From positions 6,440,001 to 6,504,000 of the forward strand of contig NZ_OX216966.1 in the NCBI RefSeq assembly GCF_945605565.1: 64,000 nucleotides of DNA, in the 5' to 3' direction. This DNA is from Paenibacillus dendritiformis. Lineage in GTDB: Bacteria; Bacillota; Bacilli; Paenibacillales; Paenibacillaceae. The position numbers were made by a program, and so were the translations under genes. Shown one piece after another: positions 28,292 to 37,461 of the stretch (its first letter is position 1; each line of letters opens with the position of its first letter). The notes under the pieces were generated by a model. It saw nothing but the letters and a program-made list of their open reading frames with translations. It ran no database searches and was not told the DNA's origin.

Positions 28292-28321
28292 CGGGGAGCT
28301 GCGTCGCGACGCGCCTCCCCG
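28292..28321 (+). terminator. Terminator of the phasin-ubiB operon
   Basis: CGGGGAG pairs with CTCCCCG, with GCGTCGCGACGC forming a second stem inside, followed by CCTTTATCCTCTTT. Confidence 0.7.
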
Positions 28322-28333
28322 CCTTTATCCTCT

Positions 28334-28640
28334 TTACTCTGCGCAACTTTGAAGCGGTATGTCCTTCCTTCCCCACCATCCCTCCGGATCCGGAGAGGCA
28401 TACACAATCTCTTGCTTGGTATTGACATAGACAAAGTACGGATATTCCGTAATCTGGTACGATTCAAATATCTTTGCGTCCGCTTGCAAAAAATGGATTC
28501 CTTTACTATGGCTATATAGTTCTTTGTAGCCGTCAATTCCGCCTTCTTTTAGCAAAACTGCAGCATGCAGAGTGGATCCCCGCTCCATATTTGCTTGAAT
28601 CCATCTCTCTAATGAAGGGAACTTGAAAATCTGCTCGGAC
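28334..28640 (-). pseudogene. Fragment of a thioredoxin-like redox protein
   Basis: About 100 codons reading FKFPSLERWIQANMERGST, then AAVLLKEGGIDGYKELY and YQITEYPYFVYVNTKQE, a pattern like the C-terminal half of a thioredoxin-like protein with PYF in the cis-Pro position. The frame stays open upstream to 28750, but that part is antisense to an ABC-transporter fragment, so the true gene has lost its N-terminus at about 28640. Confidence 0.45.
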
Positions 28641-28942
28641 TGGTGCTCAAAAAACAGATATTCAGCAAAATTATGAATCTGCCTTACTCCACCTTTGAGG
28701 ACCCGTCTTTTTATGATCAGAACCAGCGAATTATCAATAGCCACTTCCAAATTGTTTCGATGATTAAGACCATCATGTCTCTAGGAAGCACCATCATCAC
28801 GGTGGTATCGTTAGTGGGCTACATTACTCATATCCATTGGGGATTGCTAATCATTATCTTTGTATTTACGATTCCAATCCTGTTGATTCATATCCGTTTC
28901 GGGAATAAAAGATATGTTCTCACTCGATTTTTGACTCCCTAA
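28625..28942 (+). pseudogene. Fragment of a peptide/lantibiotic-type ABC exporter
   Basis: About 100 codons matching the N-terminal membrane part of a half-size ABC exporter: LKKQIFSKIMNLPYSTFEDP, SFYDQNQRIINSHFQIV and two membrane helices (TIMSLGSTIITVVSLVGYI; WGLLIIIFVFTIPILLIHI). It lacks its beginning, all later helices and the ATPase domain. The frame ends at TAA and switches directly into a redox-protein fragment, so deletions have fused the remains of at least two genes. Confidence 0.6.
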
Positions 28943-29340
28943 CAAAGAAGGAAGCTTATGGTGTAACCAAAGTTCCCTATGCTTTTCTAGTGAATCAAAA
29001 CGGAATGCTTGAATCCCATCGTTCGTTAATGAATTCGAACATGCTGTGGAATATGCTGGAGAATGAAACGGAGCGGTCTCATGACCGGGTCCCAAGCTCC
29101 TTATCGGTTATGAATGAGCAGGGTTAGCGTGGTAAGAAAAACGGCCACAGAAAGAAGCGCTTCTGCATCTTTGCAGAGGCCAAATCGCTTCCCTGGTTCA
29201 TCCCATTCCTATTCTGGCGAAAATAGGCTTCTTCCTAGCAACCGCATCTTACTTTTGTTGGCCTTGTACACTCTTCTCCCGTATCCCGATCAACATAGTA
29301 CTCCCAGGAGGACACTTTTTGCATAATGCACAGGGCGTCG
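28943..29340 (+). pseudogene. Remnants of a second redox/membrane protein
   Basis: Coding-like text in changing frames: KKEAYGVTKVPYAFLVNQNG (thioredoxin-like, with VPYAF in the cis-Pro position) to a stop near 29126, then KSLPWFIPFLFW and IGFFLATASYFCWPCTLLP in two frames, like a MauE/DsbB-type membrane protein. There is no complete gene here. It fits the remains of a thiol-disulfide pair beside a peptide exporter. Confidence 0.4.
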
Positions 29341-29470
29341 GATCGGCAGGAGACAACTCTGCGCGTTATTGCATACACATTATATGCTATTTATATCATA
29401 AAATCCATATTTGGTTTTATTATCAAATATAAAGCGGAAGCGACGCCCATGCTGGGCGTACGGTAAAAGA

Positions 29471-29494
29471 AAGACCCATCGCGCGATGGGTCTT
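29471..29494 (-). terminator. Terminator of the ehu-ect operon
   Basis: AAGACCCATCG pairs perfectly with CGATGGGTCTT and is followed on the minus strand by TCTTTTACC. It lies about 35 bases past ectD. Confidence 0.8.
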
Positions 29495-29526
29495 CTCCAT
29501 ATGGTTAACCGGTCTCTCATTTTCTG

Positions 29527-30429
29527 CTAGGATGAACGGGCCGCAATAAAATCAGGTCTTGGCGGCTTGCCTGAGTATGGCGGTTCAAGCTGATTGTCGA
29601 CACTATTATAGACGATAAATACATTGCTGCGCGGGAACGGCGTAATATTGCTGTTCGAGCCATGCATCACATTGCAGTCGAACAAGAGAATGGAGCCGGC
29701 CTTGCCCGTCGGCGCGACAATGCCGCCTTGATTGGCCAGATGGATGAGACTGTCCCGATCGGGAATGCCGTATTCCTGACGGCGCAGCGATGACTTATAA
29801 TGATCGTCCGGCGTGGCCCCGATACAGGACACGAACGTGCGGTGCGAGCCGGGGATGACCATTAATGGACCGTTGTTCGCATTGTTCTCTTCCAGCGCAA
29901 TGGAGCAGCTTAATGCCCTCATGCGGGGCATGCCGTCTTCCACATGCCATGTCTCGAAGTCAGAATGCCAGTAGAACTCTTTGCCCGTAAAGCCTTGCTT
30001 GAAATTGATCCGGGATTGATGCACATAGACTTGACTGCCGAGAATCTGCTCCACGATCTTGATAATTCTCGGGTGATTCGCCAGCTGCTGGAATATGCCT
30101 TCCCGGTGCACGGCAAAAATCGAGCGTATCTCTTCGCTGCCCGGCTCCCGAATCACTTCCGGTTTCGCGCTGCCCTTATTATCTTGGAACAAGCGGACCA
30201 GTTCCCGCTTCCATACCTGCACTTCTTCCTCGCTGAAGAACGAATCCAGGAACAAGTATCCGTCCGCTTCATAAGAAGCAAGCTGATCGGCTGATATCTC
30301 CGCTTGATCGATCGTATGGTTGTAGACAACCGGATCCTGGCGCTTTAACAATAAGGTCTCCGTATTCACTCTGGACGGATACAGATCCGGCGTTCTTGCG
30401 GCCTGCTGAACTTGGCTGTGTCCTGTCAA
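29527..30429 (-). CDS. ectD: Ectoine hydroxylase
   Basis: A 300-residue non-haem iron, 2-oxoglutarate-dependent dioxygenase that converts ectoine to 5-hydroxyectoine. The iron facial triad is visible: His and Asp in FYWHSDFETWH, and the distal His in DCNVMHGSNSN. The signature WHSDFETWHVEDGMP and the N-terminal DLYPSR are characteristic of EctD. A TTG at 30429 is chosen because GGAAGGAG lies 10 bases upstream and it gives the usual family length of about 300. The frame is open 29 codons further to a GTG without a ribosome binding site. It is the last gene of the ehu-ect operon. Confidence 0.92.
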   Translation of the reverse strand: MTGHSQVQQAARTPDLYPSRVNTETLLLKRQDPVVYNHTIDQAEISADQLASYEADGYLFLDSFFSEEEVQVWKRELVRLFQDNKGSAKPEVIREPGSEEIRSIFAVHREGIFQQLANHPRIIKIVEQILGSQVYVHQSRINFKQGFTGKEFYWHSDFETWHVEDGMPRMRALSCSIALEENNANNGPLMVIPGSHRTFVSCIGATPDDHYKSSLRRQEYGIPDRDSLIHLANQGGIVAPTGKAGSILLFDCNVMHGSNSNITPFPRSNVFIVYNSVDNQLEPPYSGKPPRPDFIAARSS

Positions 30430-30518
30430 TATGATCGTGCTCCTTCCGTAAAAGAGAATGGCGGTTCGCGTTCCCGCTTTTTTCGTTATCGCTTCTATTC
30501 GTTCGCTTGCAACCACGA

Positions 30519-30902
30519 TTAGACTTCTAACGGATAGGCGCCTTCCGCATCGTGCACCTCATTGCCCGTGCAAGGCGGATTGAATACGCACAGCATGCGC
30601 ATCTGGCTCTTTCCTCTCAGCAGATGCTTCTCATGACCATCGAGCACATATAACGTACCCGGTTGAATCGGATAGATCGCTCCGCTCTCGACCACCTCGA
30701 TTTCCCCTTCTCCTTCGATGCAGTAGACCGCCTCCACATGATGTTTGTACCAGATTTCCGTCTCCGTGCCTGCCTTGATCAACGTGTCATGCAAGGAAAA
30801 ACCAACTCCGTCCTTCTTGAGCAGCAGTCTGCGGCTGTTCCATGTCTCTGCCTTCACATCCTGTTCCGTGCCGAGAATATCAGACAATTGCTTGACGATC
30901 AT
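30519..30902 (-). CDS. ectC: L-ectoine synthase
   Basis: A 127-residue cupin enzyme that closes the ring of N-gamma-acetyl-diaminobutyrate to ectoine. Typical EctC segments are present: MIVKQLSDILGTEQDV at the N-terminus, FSLHDTLIKAGTE, the cupin core HHVEAVYCIEGEGEIEV and the late LDGHEKHLLRG. The ATG at 30902 follows GGGAGGAATTTGCG and gives the usual length; a longer form from 30926 is unlikely. It lies between ectB and ectD with short gaps. Confidence 0.95.
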   Translation of the reverse strand: MIVKQLSDILGTEQDVKAETWNSRRLLLKKDGVGFSLHDTLIKAGTETEIWYKHHVEAVYCIEGEGEIEVVESGAIYPIQPGTLYVLDGHEKHLLRGKSQMRMLCVFNPPCTGNEVHDAEGAYPLEV

Positions 30903-30962
30903 CGCAAATTCCTCCCATTGGTTCATTTTTTCCCATTCGCTATGTCGCGAAAAGATGGCTTG

Positions 30963-32246
30963 CTACCGTTCTTCCGCCAGTTCCTTCACGCATGTTCGCA
31001 AAATATCCAAGCCTGCAAGCAGACCCGTGTCATCAATCGTGAGCGGCGGCATAATCTTCGCCACTTCGCTGTCTGTACCCGATGTCTCCATGATGAGCCC
31101 TCTCGCAAAGGCTCTGGCGCAGAGTCGCTCCGCCATGCCCGGGATGCCGAAGGCAATCCCCTGCATCAATCCCCGGCCTCTCGCCGTTCCTTGTAGTTCA
31201 GGATATTGTGCGACTAGCTCTTCCAAGCAAGAGCGAATAACCTTTCCTTTTGCCATAATCTCTTGCGTAAATCGTTCATTGCTCCAATAGTCAAGTGCCT
31301 CGGCAGCGGTGATAAAAGCCAGATTATTCCCCCGGAACGTGCCATTGTGCTCGCCAGGCTCCCAAATATCCAGGTCGGGGCGGATTAATGTAAGCGCCAT
31401 GGGCAGCCCGTATCCGCCTATCGATTTGGACAGACAGACGATATCCGGCGTAATGCCCGCCCGCTCGAAGCTGAAGAAGGTCCCTGTCCGGCCGCACCCC
31501 ATCTGCACATCGTCTACAATGAGCACAATCTCGTGGCTTCGGCAAATCCGCTCCAGCCGCTGCAGCCATTCATTGCTCGCCTCGTTAATGCCGCCTTCCC
31601 CTTGAACGGTCTCCACGATGATGGCGGCCGGCCGCGACACCCCGCTTCCGCTATCATTCATATAGTTCTCCATATAGTCGAGCGTATCGATATCCGGACC
31701 CAGGTACCCGTCATACGGCATCGAGACCGTATGGTGCAGAGGGATGCCCGCCCCTTGCCGCTTGAACTTGTTGCCTGTGACGGATAAGGCGCCAAGCGTC
31801 ATGCCGTGAAAGGCATTCGTGAAGCTGAAAACGGTCGATCGCCCTGTCACTTTGCGTGCCAGCTTCAAGGCGCTCTCCACCGTGTTCGCCCCTGTCGGTC
31901 CAGGGAACATCACCTTGTAAGCCAATCCTCGCGGCTCCAAAATCACTTGATGGAACTTCTTCAGAAATTGCTCCTTCGCCTTGGTGGCCATGTCCAGGCT
32001 ATGCGTCACGCCGTCTTGCTGAATATAGTCCAGCAGCTTCCGCTTCATGGACCGATTGTTATGCCCGTAGTTGAGCGCGCCGGCTCCGGCGAAGAAATCA
32101 ATATATTCGCGATTGTCATCATCCCACAGCTTATAACCTTGCGCCTTCGTAAATACGGCCGGGAACGACCTGCAATAGCTTCGCACCTCAGACTCCAACG
32201 AATCGAATACTTGCAACGATGGTGTTCTTACATCCAATACCTTCAT
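30963..32246 (-). CDS. ectB: L-2,4-diaminobutyrate transaminase
   Basis: A 427-residue class-III PLP aminotransferase that converts aspartate semialdehyde to 2,4-diaminobutyrate, the first ectoine step. It has the cofactor-binding [17 protein letters not shown], the Asp in [14 protein letters not shown] and the Schiff-base Lys in [24 protein letters not shown] near the start is diagnostic of EctB. Its ATG overlaps the ectA stop in ATGA, showing translational coupling. Confidence 0.96.
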   Translation of the reverse strand: MKVLDVRTPSLQVFDSLESEVRSYCRSFPAVFTKAQGYKLWDDDNREYIDFFAGAGALNYGHNNRSMKRKLLDYIQQDGVTHSLDMATKAKEQFLKKFHQVILEPRGLAYKVMFPGPTGANTVESALKLARKVTGRSTVFSFTNAFHGMTLGALSVTGNKFKRQGAGIPLHHTVSMPYDGYLGPDIDTLDYMENYMNDSGSGVSRPAAIIVETVQGEGGINEASNEWLQRLERICRSHEIVLIVDDVQMGCGRTGTFFSFERAGITPDIVCLSKSIGGYGLPMALTLIRPDLDIWEPGEHNGTFRGNNLAFITAAEALDYWSNERFTQEIMAKGKVIRSCLEELVAQYPELQGTARGRGLMQGIAFGIPGMAERLCARAFARGLIMETSGTDSEVAKIMPPLTIDDTGLLAGLDILRTCVKELAEER

Positions 32247-32782
32247 GTCACCGTCTCCATTCTATCGTGTGTATTGTGGCGCAATGGCCCAATGCGGATC
32301 AGCTTCTCTGTCTCATGCGCCCCGTCCGGAAATAGCTGAGAGGCGAACCCCACCTTCGTCACGAGCGCGCTCTTCCATGTCTTCGCCATCTTGGCGAAGA
32401 GTCGCTGGGATGCCGTGTTGCTTGGCGTGATCGTCGTCTCGATAAATCGCACCTGATCCCGGCATGCCGTATCGTACAAGGTGCGCAGCAGCGCTTCGGC
32501 GATCCCTCTGCCTCGATAGCGATCGCGCACCGCGATTTGCCAGACGAACAGCGTTTCCGGCATATCTGGCCGCCGAAGCGCGGATACGAAACCGATAATG
32601 TTCCGATTGTGTTCCGCCACGATGCAGGTGTCGGCGAAATAGTCGCACAGCATGATATAGCAATAGGCCGAGTTGACATCAAGTGTGCCGCTCTCTTTCA
32701 CCAGCTTCCATAACTCCGTTCCATCGCCCTTCCGCGCGTTGCGGATCGTGCAGGGCAAGGATGGCGTCACGTTGACATTCAT
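32243..32782 (-). CDS. ectA: L-2,4-diaminobutyrate N-gamma-acetyltransferase
   Basis: A 179-residue GNAT-fold enzyme that acetylates 2,4-diaminobutyrate with acetyl-CoA. The acetyl-CoA loop is visible as [15 protein letters not shown]. The N-terminal [20 protein letters not shown] and the [16 protein letters not shown] segment are characteristic of EctA. The start at 32782 follows GGGGGGAATCTGAGC, two bases after the stop of the transporter ATPase. This links ectoine uptake and synthesis in one transcript. Confidence 0.94.
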   Translation of the reverse strand: MNVNVTPSLPCTIRNARKGDGTELWKLVKESGTLDVNSAYCYIMLCDYFADTCIVAEHNRNIIGFVSALRRPDMPETLFVWQIAVRDRYRGRGIAEALLRTLYDTACRDQVRFIETTITPSNTASQRLFAKMAKTWKSALVTKVGFASQLFPDGAHETEKLIRIGPLRHNTHDRMETVT

Positions 32783-32784
32783 GC

Positions 32785-33651
32785 TCAGATTCCCCCCTCT
32801 TCCGCAGATGGTGAAGCTTGCTGAACTCCTCCCATATACCACGTCTGTCTGAACCGGCTCAAAAAGGCTTGCAGGCGCGGGCTTTGCGGGTTCTCGAATA
32901 TTTGCTCCGGCGTTCCTTGTTCGACGATAGAGCCGCCATCCGTAAACAGGATCCGATCGGCAATCTCCCGGGCAAAATCCATTTCATGCGTGATGAGCAT
33001 CATCGCCATGTCGCCTTCGGCCGCCAAGTCCTTGATAACCGCCAGCACCTCGCCGACCAGCTCCGGATCGAGCGCGGAGGTCGCTTCGTCGAAGAGCATC
33101 ACCTTCGGACGCATAACTACGGCTCTGGCAATCGCGACGCGCTGCTTCTGCCCCCCGGACAAGCGTGCAGGGTATTCATTCACCTTGTCTGCCAGCCCGA
33201 CCTTGGCGAGCATCTCCAGCGCGCGCGCTTCGGCTTCTTGCTTGCTCCACCCCAAGACGTGAACCGGCGCTTCCGTTACATTGCGCAAGATGGTCATATG
33301 CGGAAATAGATGAAAGTGCTGAAACACCATGCCTATCTTGCTGCGTACGTTGTGCAGGTGTTTTTCCTTCGCCGCAACAAGCTTGCCCTTCACTTCCTGG
33401 TGCCACAGCCACTCCCCATCGACCTGAATCGTTCCCGAGGTGGGCCGCTCCAATGTCATAAGGATGCGGGCCAACGTCGTCTTGCCGGATCCGCTAGGAC
33501 CGATGACGGCAACCTTTTCCCCTGGATTAATGGATAGATTGATATCTTGCAGCACCCTCACAGAGCCGTACGACTTGCATATGTTCCGATATCTGACGAT
33601 CGGATCGTGTACCGTGTGAGAGGCCAGCGGCCTGCATTGAACGCTCTCCAT
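32785..33651 (-). CDS. ehuA: Ectoine/hydroxyectoine ABC transporter ATPase
   Basis: A 288-residue ATPase of the polar amino-acid uptake class. It has Walker [14 protein letters not shown], signature [14 protein letters not shown], Walker [15 protein letters not shown] and the switch His in [11 protein letters not shown]. It should energise the two permeases encoded just upstream. The ATG at 33651 is preceded by GGGGGTGGAG; a GTG nine bases earlier is possible. A C-terminal tail of about 15 residues goes beyond the usual end of the domain. Confidence 0.9.
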   Translation of the reverse strand: MESVQCRPLASHTVHDPIVRYRNICKSYGSVRVLQDINLSINPGEKVAVIGPSGSGKTTLARILMTLERPTSGTIQVDGEWLWHQEVKGKLVAAKEKHLHNVRSKIGMVFQHFHLFPHMTILRNVTEAPVHVLGWSKQEAEARALEMLAKVGLADKVNEYPARLSGGQKQRVAIARAVVMRPKVMLFDEATSALDPELVGEVLAVIKDLAAEGDMAMMLITHEMDFAREIADRILFTDGGSIVEQGTPEQIFENPQSPRLQAFLSRFRQTWYMGGVQQASPSAEEGGI

Positions 33652-33663
33652 GCTCTCCACCCC

Positions 33664-34314
33664 CTATTTGATCTGAAATTTCTTCTCCAATCTGCTCACA
33701 AGCAGAGATGAAGGATAGCTAAGCAGGAGAAACAATAAACCGACCATCGTAAAGGCTTCCAGATAACGGAATGAGCCGGAACCTATCGCTTTCGCCGTTT
33801 GCAGCAGTTCGACCAGCGTAATCGCCGATAAGACGGGAGTTTCCTTGAACATCGTAATCAAATAGTTGCCCATGACGGGAATAATTGGCGGTATGGCCTG
33901 GGGAAGTATGATGTTCGTCCACGAATGCCGCCTGCCGAAGTTAAGCGCCTTGGCCGCTTCCCATTGACCGGCGGGCACCGCCTCAATCCCTGAGCGAAAC
34001 ACTTCAGAAAGATAAGCGCTATAATGCAAGCCCAATCCGATGATTCCGGTCACAAACGGGGAGAATGAGATGCCGTAAAGCGGTAATGCGTAAAAGAGCA
34101 CGAACAACTGAACGAGCAGCGGAGTGCTGCGGATGAATTCCATCCACGCATTCGCAAGCACGGATACAGCTTTATATCGGGATCGGCGGGCAAGCGCCAA
34201 CGGCAAGCCGAGCAGGCATGCCGCCGCAAATCCGAGCAGCGTCGCTCCGATCGTGATCGGGAGCACCTGCAGCAGCTGAGGAAGAATCTCCAATGCGTAG
34301 TCCCAACTCCACAT
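33664..34314 (-). CDS. ehuD: Ectoine/hydroxyectoine ABC transporter permease
   Basis: A 216-residue membrane permease of the His/Glu/Gln (HisM/GlnP) family. It has five hydrophobic segments and the EAA loop for ATPase contact (QWEAAKALNFGRRHSWTNIILPQA), plus FIRSTPLLVQLF typical of the family. It is encoded directly after a sister permease, three bases apart. It pairs with that permease to form the channel for ectoine-type solutes, judged from the operon. Confidence 0.87.
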   Translation of the reverse strand: MWSWDYALEILPQLLQVLPITIGATLLGFAAACLLGLPLALARRSRYKAVSVLANAWMEFIRSTPLLVQLFVLFYALPLYGISFSPFVTGIIGLGLHYSAYLSEVFRSGIEAVPAGQWEAAKALNFGRRHSWTNIILPQAIPPIIPVMGNYLITMFKETPVLSAITLVELLQTAKAIGSGSFRYLEAFTMVGLLFLLLSYPSSLLVSRLEKKFQIK

Positions 34315-34317
34315 ACG

Positions 34318-34980
34318 CTATATCCTCCCCTTCACGGCCCTGCGCTCCAAAAATCGAATGCCGAGCGTCAAGGAGTAGGCCATGATGAAATAGATCAGGA
34401 GCAATAACGCAAAAATCTGCGGCGTGCTGGAGTTGTCAAAGGAGCGTAATACCATGCCTTGATAGGTCAAATCCATCAATGTGATGAGGTAAACAAGCGA
34501 TGTTCCCTTCAGCAGCTCGATAAGCAGATTGCCGAACGAAGGCAGCATAAGCGCCATCGCCTGCGGCAAAATGATCCTCCTCATCCGCAGCCAAGGACTC
34601 ATATTCAGCGCCATGGCCGCTTCGTATTGCCCCTTGGGCACGGACAGGATCGAACCCCGCACCACTTCAGAACCATAAGCGCCATAATTCAAGCCAAGCG
34701 CCAGCACGGCCGCGGCCATCGCCGACATGCGGATGTCGAGCAGCATGGGCAGCGCAAAATATAACCAAAACAACTGAACCAGCAAAGAAGTTCCTCGGAA
34801 TACCTCTACGTACACCGCGCTGACAAAGCGGATGACGCGGTATTTGGACAGGCGAGTCAATCCCGCCGCAAAAGCGCATATGAAGGCCAGTATCACAGAG
34901 AAGCAAACAATTTGCAGCGTGACCCATGCTCCTTGCAACAGCGTGGGTAAATATTCAAGCATAGTGGCAACCGTATTCAT
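34318..34980 (-). CDS. ehuC: Ectoine/hydroxyectoine ABC transporter permease
   Basis: A 220-residue permease homologous to the next gene, with the same family features: EVFRGTSLLVQLFW, the EAA loop QYEAAMALNMSPWLRMRRIILPQA, and five membrane segments. It follows the binding-protein gene by three bases, so the four ehu genes are tightly packed. Assignment to ectoine rests on the shared operon with ectABCD. Confidence 0.87.
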   Translation of the reverse strand: MNTVATMLEYLPTLLQGAWVTLQIVCFSVILAFICAFAAGLTRLSKYRVIRFVSAVYVEVFRGTSLLVQLFWLYFALPMLLDIRMSAMAAAVLALGLNYGAYGSEVVRGSILSVPKGQYEAAMALNMSPWLRMRRIILPQAMALMLPSFGNLLIELLKGTSLVYLITLMDLTYQGMVLRSFDNSSTPQIFALLLLIYFIMAYSLTLGIRFLERRAVKGRI

Positions 34981-34983
34981 GGC

Positions 34984-35886
34984 TTACTCTTGCGCCAGCC
35001 GTTCGGCTGTCATCTCTCCAGGCAGCTCCTGCTCCGTGAACCCGAACGGCTCAAGCAGTTCAAGCAGCTTGCCCGATTGCTTCAACGCTTCCAGCTCTTG
35101 ATTGAATGCTTCCCGAAAGTCGGCATCTTCCTTGCGAAACGCCGCCGCGCCATAGCCTCTTACGCTTTTGCCGTCAATCTCAGGCTGCTCGAAATCCATG
35201 ACCCGCTCCAATTGATCGTCCTTCGTGGAGTCAAGCATGGCTTGCAAGGATGGTCCCGTCATCGTCACCGCATCCACGCGGCCCGCCTGCAAAGCCGAGA
35301 TGGCCGACGGTTGATCCGGCACGGTTACGATTTGTTCCTTCGCCACACCTGAGTTCGCTAAATACTCCAGCTCGATCGCTCCCACCATGACAGCGACTTT
35401 GACATCCTTGTTGCCAGCAATATCCTCGTAGCTGCGCAGATTGGACGGATTCCCCTTCTTGACCGCCAGCGCCTCGCCAATGCTGTATTCGGGGTTGGCG
35501 AAGGCCACCTCCTTGCTCCGCTCCGGATTGATGAACATTCCTGCGGTGATGATGTCGAACCGCTTCGCCTTCAACCCCGGAATGAGAGAACCGAATTCCG
35601 TCAGGACGCCGTTCATCTCCTCGATGCCCATCCGCTTCAACACTTCCCGGGCTACCTCCACGGCCTCGCCCGTCAGTTGGCCATCCGGCGTGGCATAAGC
35701 ATACGGCTTTTCATTCGCGAAGCCTACGGTAACGTATCCTTCCCGCCTCGCTTTATCCAGCACCGTCTCCTGCTCGGGCGATGTCCTGCCGCCGGCTTCT
35801 GTCTGGCTATCGCCGGTTTTCGACGCACAGCTTACCAGCAGGATGGCCAGCGCGCAGCATAACGCATACGAATACCATTTCTTCAT
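34984..35886 (-). CDS. ehuB: Ectoine/hydroxyectoine-binding lipoprotein
   Basis: A 300-residue extracellular solute-binding lipoprotein of family 3 (SBP_bac_3). The signal peptide ends in the lipobox LLVSCAS, so Cys20 would be lipid-modified. The mature part has VTVGFANEKPYAYATPDGQLTGEAVE, the typical ligand-pocket opening, and FDIITAGMFINPERSKEVAF. It is the first gene of the ehuBCDA-ectABCD operon. GGAG lies about 8 bases before the ATG. Confidence 0.9.
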   Translation of the reverse strand: MKKWYSYALCCALAILLVSCASKTGDSQTEAGGRTSPEQETVLDKARREGYVTVGFANEKPYAYATPDGQLTGEAVEVAREVLKRMGIEEMNGVLTEFGSLIPGLKAKRFDIITAGMFINPERSKEVAFANPEYSIGEALAVKKGNPSNLRSYEDIAGNKDVKVAVMVGAIELEYLANSGVAKEQIVTVPDQPSAISALQAGRVDAVTMTGPSLQAMLDSTKDDQLERVMDFEQPEIDGKSVRGYGAAAFRKEDADFREAFNQELEALKQSGKLLELLEPFGFTEQELPGEMTAERLAQE

Positions 35887-36123
35887 CCGACAACTCCTTT
35901 TTCCCTTTTTTTGGGGCCCTATTCAAGGGTAACATGTTCCTTCCTGTATCTCACCCTTGATATTCCCACTTAATTCCTCCTCAGCCCTCCTGACCTTGGA
36001 ACAGGGGAGATTAGAGGAGGGATCCAAAAAATCCCTCCCATATCCTTCCCTATAGGGCATGATATGAATTTTAAAAAGTCGTTATCGGAAGAGAAAATAA
36101 ATAAAAAATCGCAACAGAAAATA
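35887..36123 (-). promoter_or_regulatory. Leader and promoter region of the ehu-ect operon
   Basis: About 240 bases, no gene. Read toward ehuB there are two hairpins: GGAGGGAT/ATCCCTCC around a T-rich loop (about 36015-36039), and TCAAGGGTGA/TTACCCTTGA around about 19 bases (about 35922-35960). Just after these comes GGGCCCC and a purine-rich run with the ribosome binding site. A long A/T-rich block upstream (36050-36120) probably holds the promoter, but no clear -35/-10 pair could be fixed. The hairpins could be regulatory. Confidence 0.4.
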
Positions 36124-36153
36124 GTTCATTTGATGATTTAGCCGTAAATGAAC
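36124..36153. terminator. Terminator after the metalloprotease gene
   Basis: GTTCATTT and AAATGAAC flank a 14-base loop. T-rich tracts follow on both strands (TTTTTC on plus; TATTTTCTGTT on minus). It mainly ends the minus-strand gene at 36224. Confidence 0.55.
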
Positions 36154-36223
36154 GTTTTTCGCCTATATTAGACAAATTCAGACTTTCGTGTGCTTGCAAA
36201 ATAGAAAAGGCGGAAATTCATCC

Positions 36224-37117
36224 TCAGAACAGGCCGCATTCCCGCACAATGTCCCAGCTATCCAGTGTCGTCGCCTCTGCTGCGGTCATGCCGCTGCGCG
36301 CCAGGAACGACTGGACAGCCCGGTATCCGACGGCATATCCGGAGCATTCCGACAGACCTGCCGGCGGGAAGCCTTGGGCCCGCGCAATCTTGTCGCCGAA
36401 CATATAGGCGGCCACTTCGGCGAATCCCTTCATCGTGAGCCGTTCTCCAATCACCTCGATCGAATAGGCGAACTCCTCTTCGTCGAATGAGGTGACCCAC
36501 GGCCCCAATTGCTCCTCCCCATACATCTCCTTGGCGAACGATTCCGCCAATCCTTCAATGACGAGGTATTCGCCGAGCGTCACATTGCCGTGATCCCAAT
36601 CGGTGTAAGAGAAACGGAGATTGTGGTGGAATTCATGAGCCAAGATCGACGGCAGCCGAGGCAGGTTATATTCCGTCGGGTATACGATAATCTGGATATA
36701 CCCGGGGATGCCGCCGAAGCCGGTGTAGCTGCGCTGCAGGCGAAGCTTGTCCGGATCGGCGAGGAAGAAGCCGCACAGGATCTCGTCCGCCTTGACCTTC
36801 AGTCCGAAGCGGCCGGCATAGGCCGCACACTGCGCCAGCACTTGCTGCGCCTTCTCCGGCCAGCCCTGCTCCCGCAGCGTCTTCACCGCAGGCTGCCCGA
36901 GGTCATCGCGTGCGGCATCGAGGCAGCCGAGCATCCCGGCTGCCATCACGACATCATATCCGCCGGGCTGCGCCGCCTTGAGCGGCACCTGTATCGTCGT
37001 CCACATCGGCTCGAACGGCTTCATCAGCTCATAGCGGAACATCTGCTCCCGCTTTGCTGCCGGTTGTTCATACATTCGTTCATACATGGCCATCGTGTCG
37101 ATGACGTTTATTTTCAT
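36224..37117 (-). CDS. DUF2268-type putative zinc metalloprotease
   Basis: A 297-residue cytoplasmic protein with the zinc-binding motif HEFHH in SILAHEFHHNLRFSY (about residue 165) and a downstream Glu in YLVIEGLAESFAKEMYG, the pattern of DUF2268 predicted Zn-dependent proteases. The N-terminal MKINVIDTMAMYERMYEQPA is typical of the Bacillales versions. No signal peptide is visible. AGGAGGGAATCACC precedes the ATG. A short tandem repeat lies in its upstream region. Confidence 0.85.
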   Translation of the reverse strand: MKINVIDTMAMYERMYEQPAAKREQMFRYELMKPFEPMWTTIQVPLKAAQPGGYDVVMAAGMLGCLDAARDDLGQPAVKTLREQGWPEKAQQVLAQCAAYAGRFGLKVKADEILCGFFLADPDKLRLQRSYTGFGGIPGYIQIIVYPTEYNLPRLPSILAHEFHHNLRFSYTDWDHGNVTLGEYLVIEGLAESFAKEMYGEEQLGPWVTSFDEEEFAYSIEVIGERLTMKGFAEVAAYMFGDKIARAQGFPPAGLSECSGYAVGYRAVQSFLARSGMTAAEATTLDSWDIVRECGLF

Positions 37118-37461
37118 GGTGATTCCCTCCTGTTATGTCGCGCCGTTGATGCCCTGACTGCGCATCTGTTGACTGTGCATCTGTTGACTGCGCATCTGGA
37201 CTGCGCATCTGTTGACTGCGCATCTGTAGCTCTTACTGCGCATCACCGCGATGAACTGGCGTCTCCTATGCAGTGTACGGGGTGACGCAGCGAGAGGGTC
37301 AAGCCGGACATGCGGAATGGAGGTAAGCGATGGCCTGGATGGTATATAATGAGAAGTAGAATGAAGGGGGCCTGTTCCGCAGCCGGCATCATTCCGTTCT
37401 TAAGGAAGATGATCGGGATACGGCCTACGCTGGCCCCCCGGAGGATTAAGGATGGTGAATG
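37118..37461. other. Intergenic region with a short tandem repeat
   Basis: About 340 bases between divergent genes. It contains the repeat at 37154-37243 and otherwise no gene. An open minus-strand frame over 37243-37731 is antisense to the YneQ-like gene and is not supported. Confidence 0.4.
37154..37243. repeat. Minisatellite, about 15-18-bp units
   Basis: Four to five copies of GACTGCGCATCTGTT with small changes (one GACTGTGCATC, one GGACTGCGC, a last diverged TTACTGCGCATC). It lies about 40-125 bases upstream of the DUF2268 gene, so copy-number change could alter its promoter spacing. Confidence 0.7.

Noticed and set aside
35887..36045. A SAM, T-box or glycine-type riboswitch before the ehu operon
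   Set aside because: The conserved sequence cores of those classes are not present. Only two simple hairpins can be supported.
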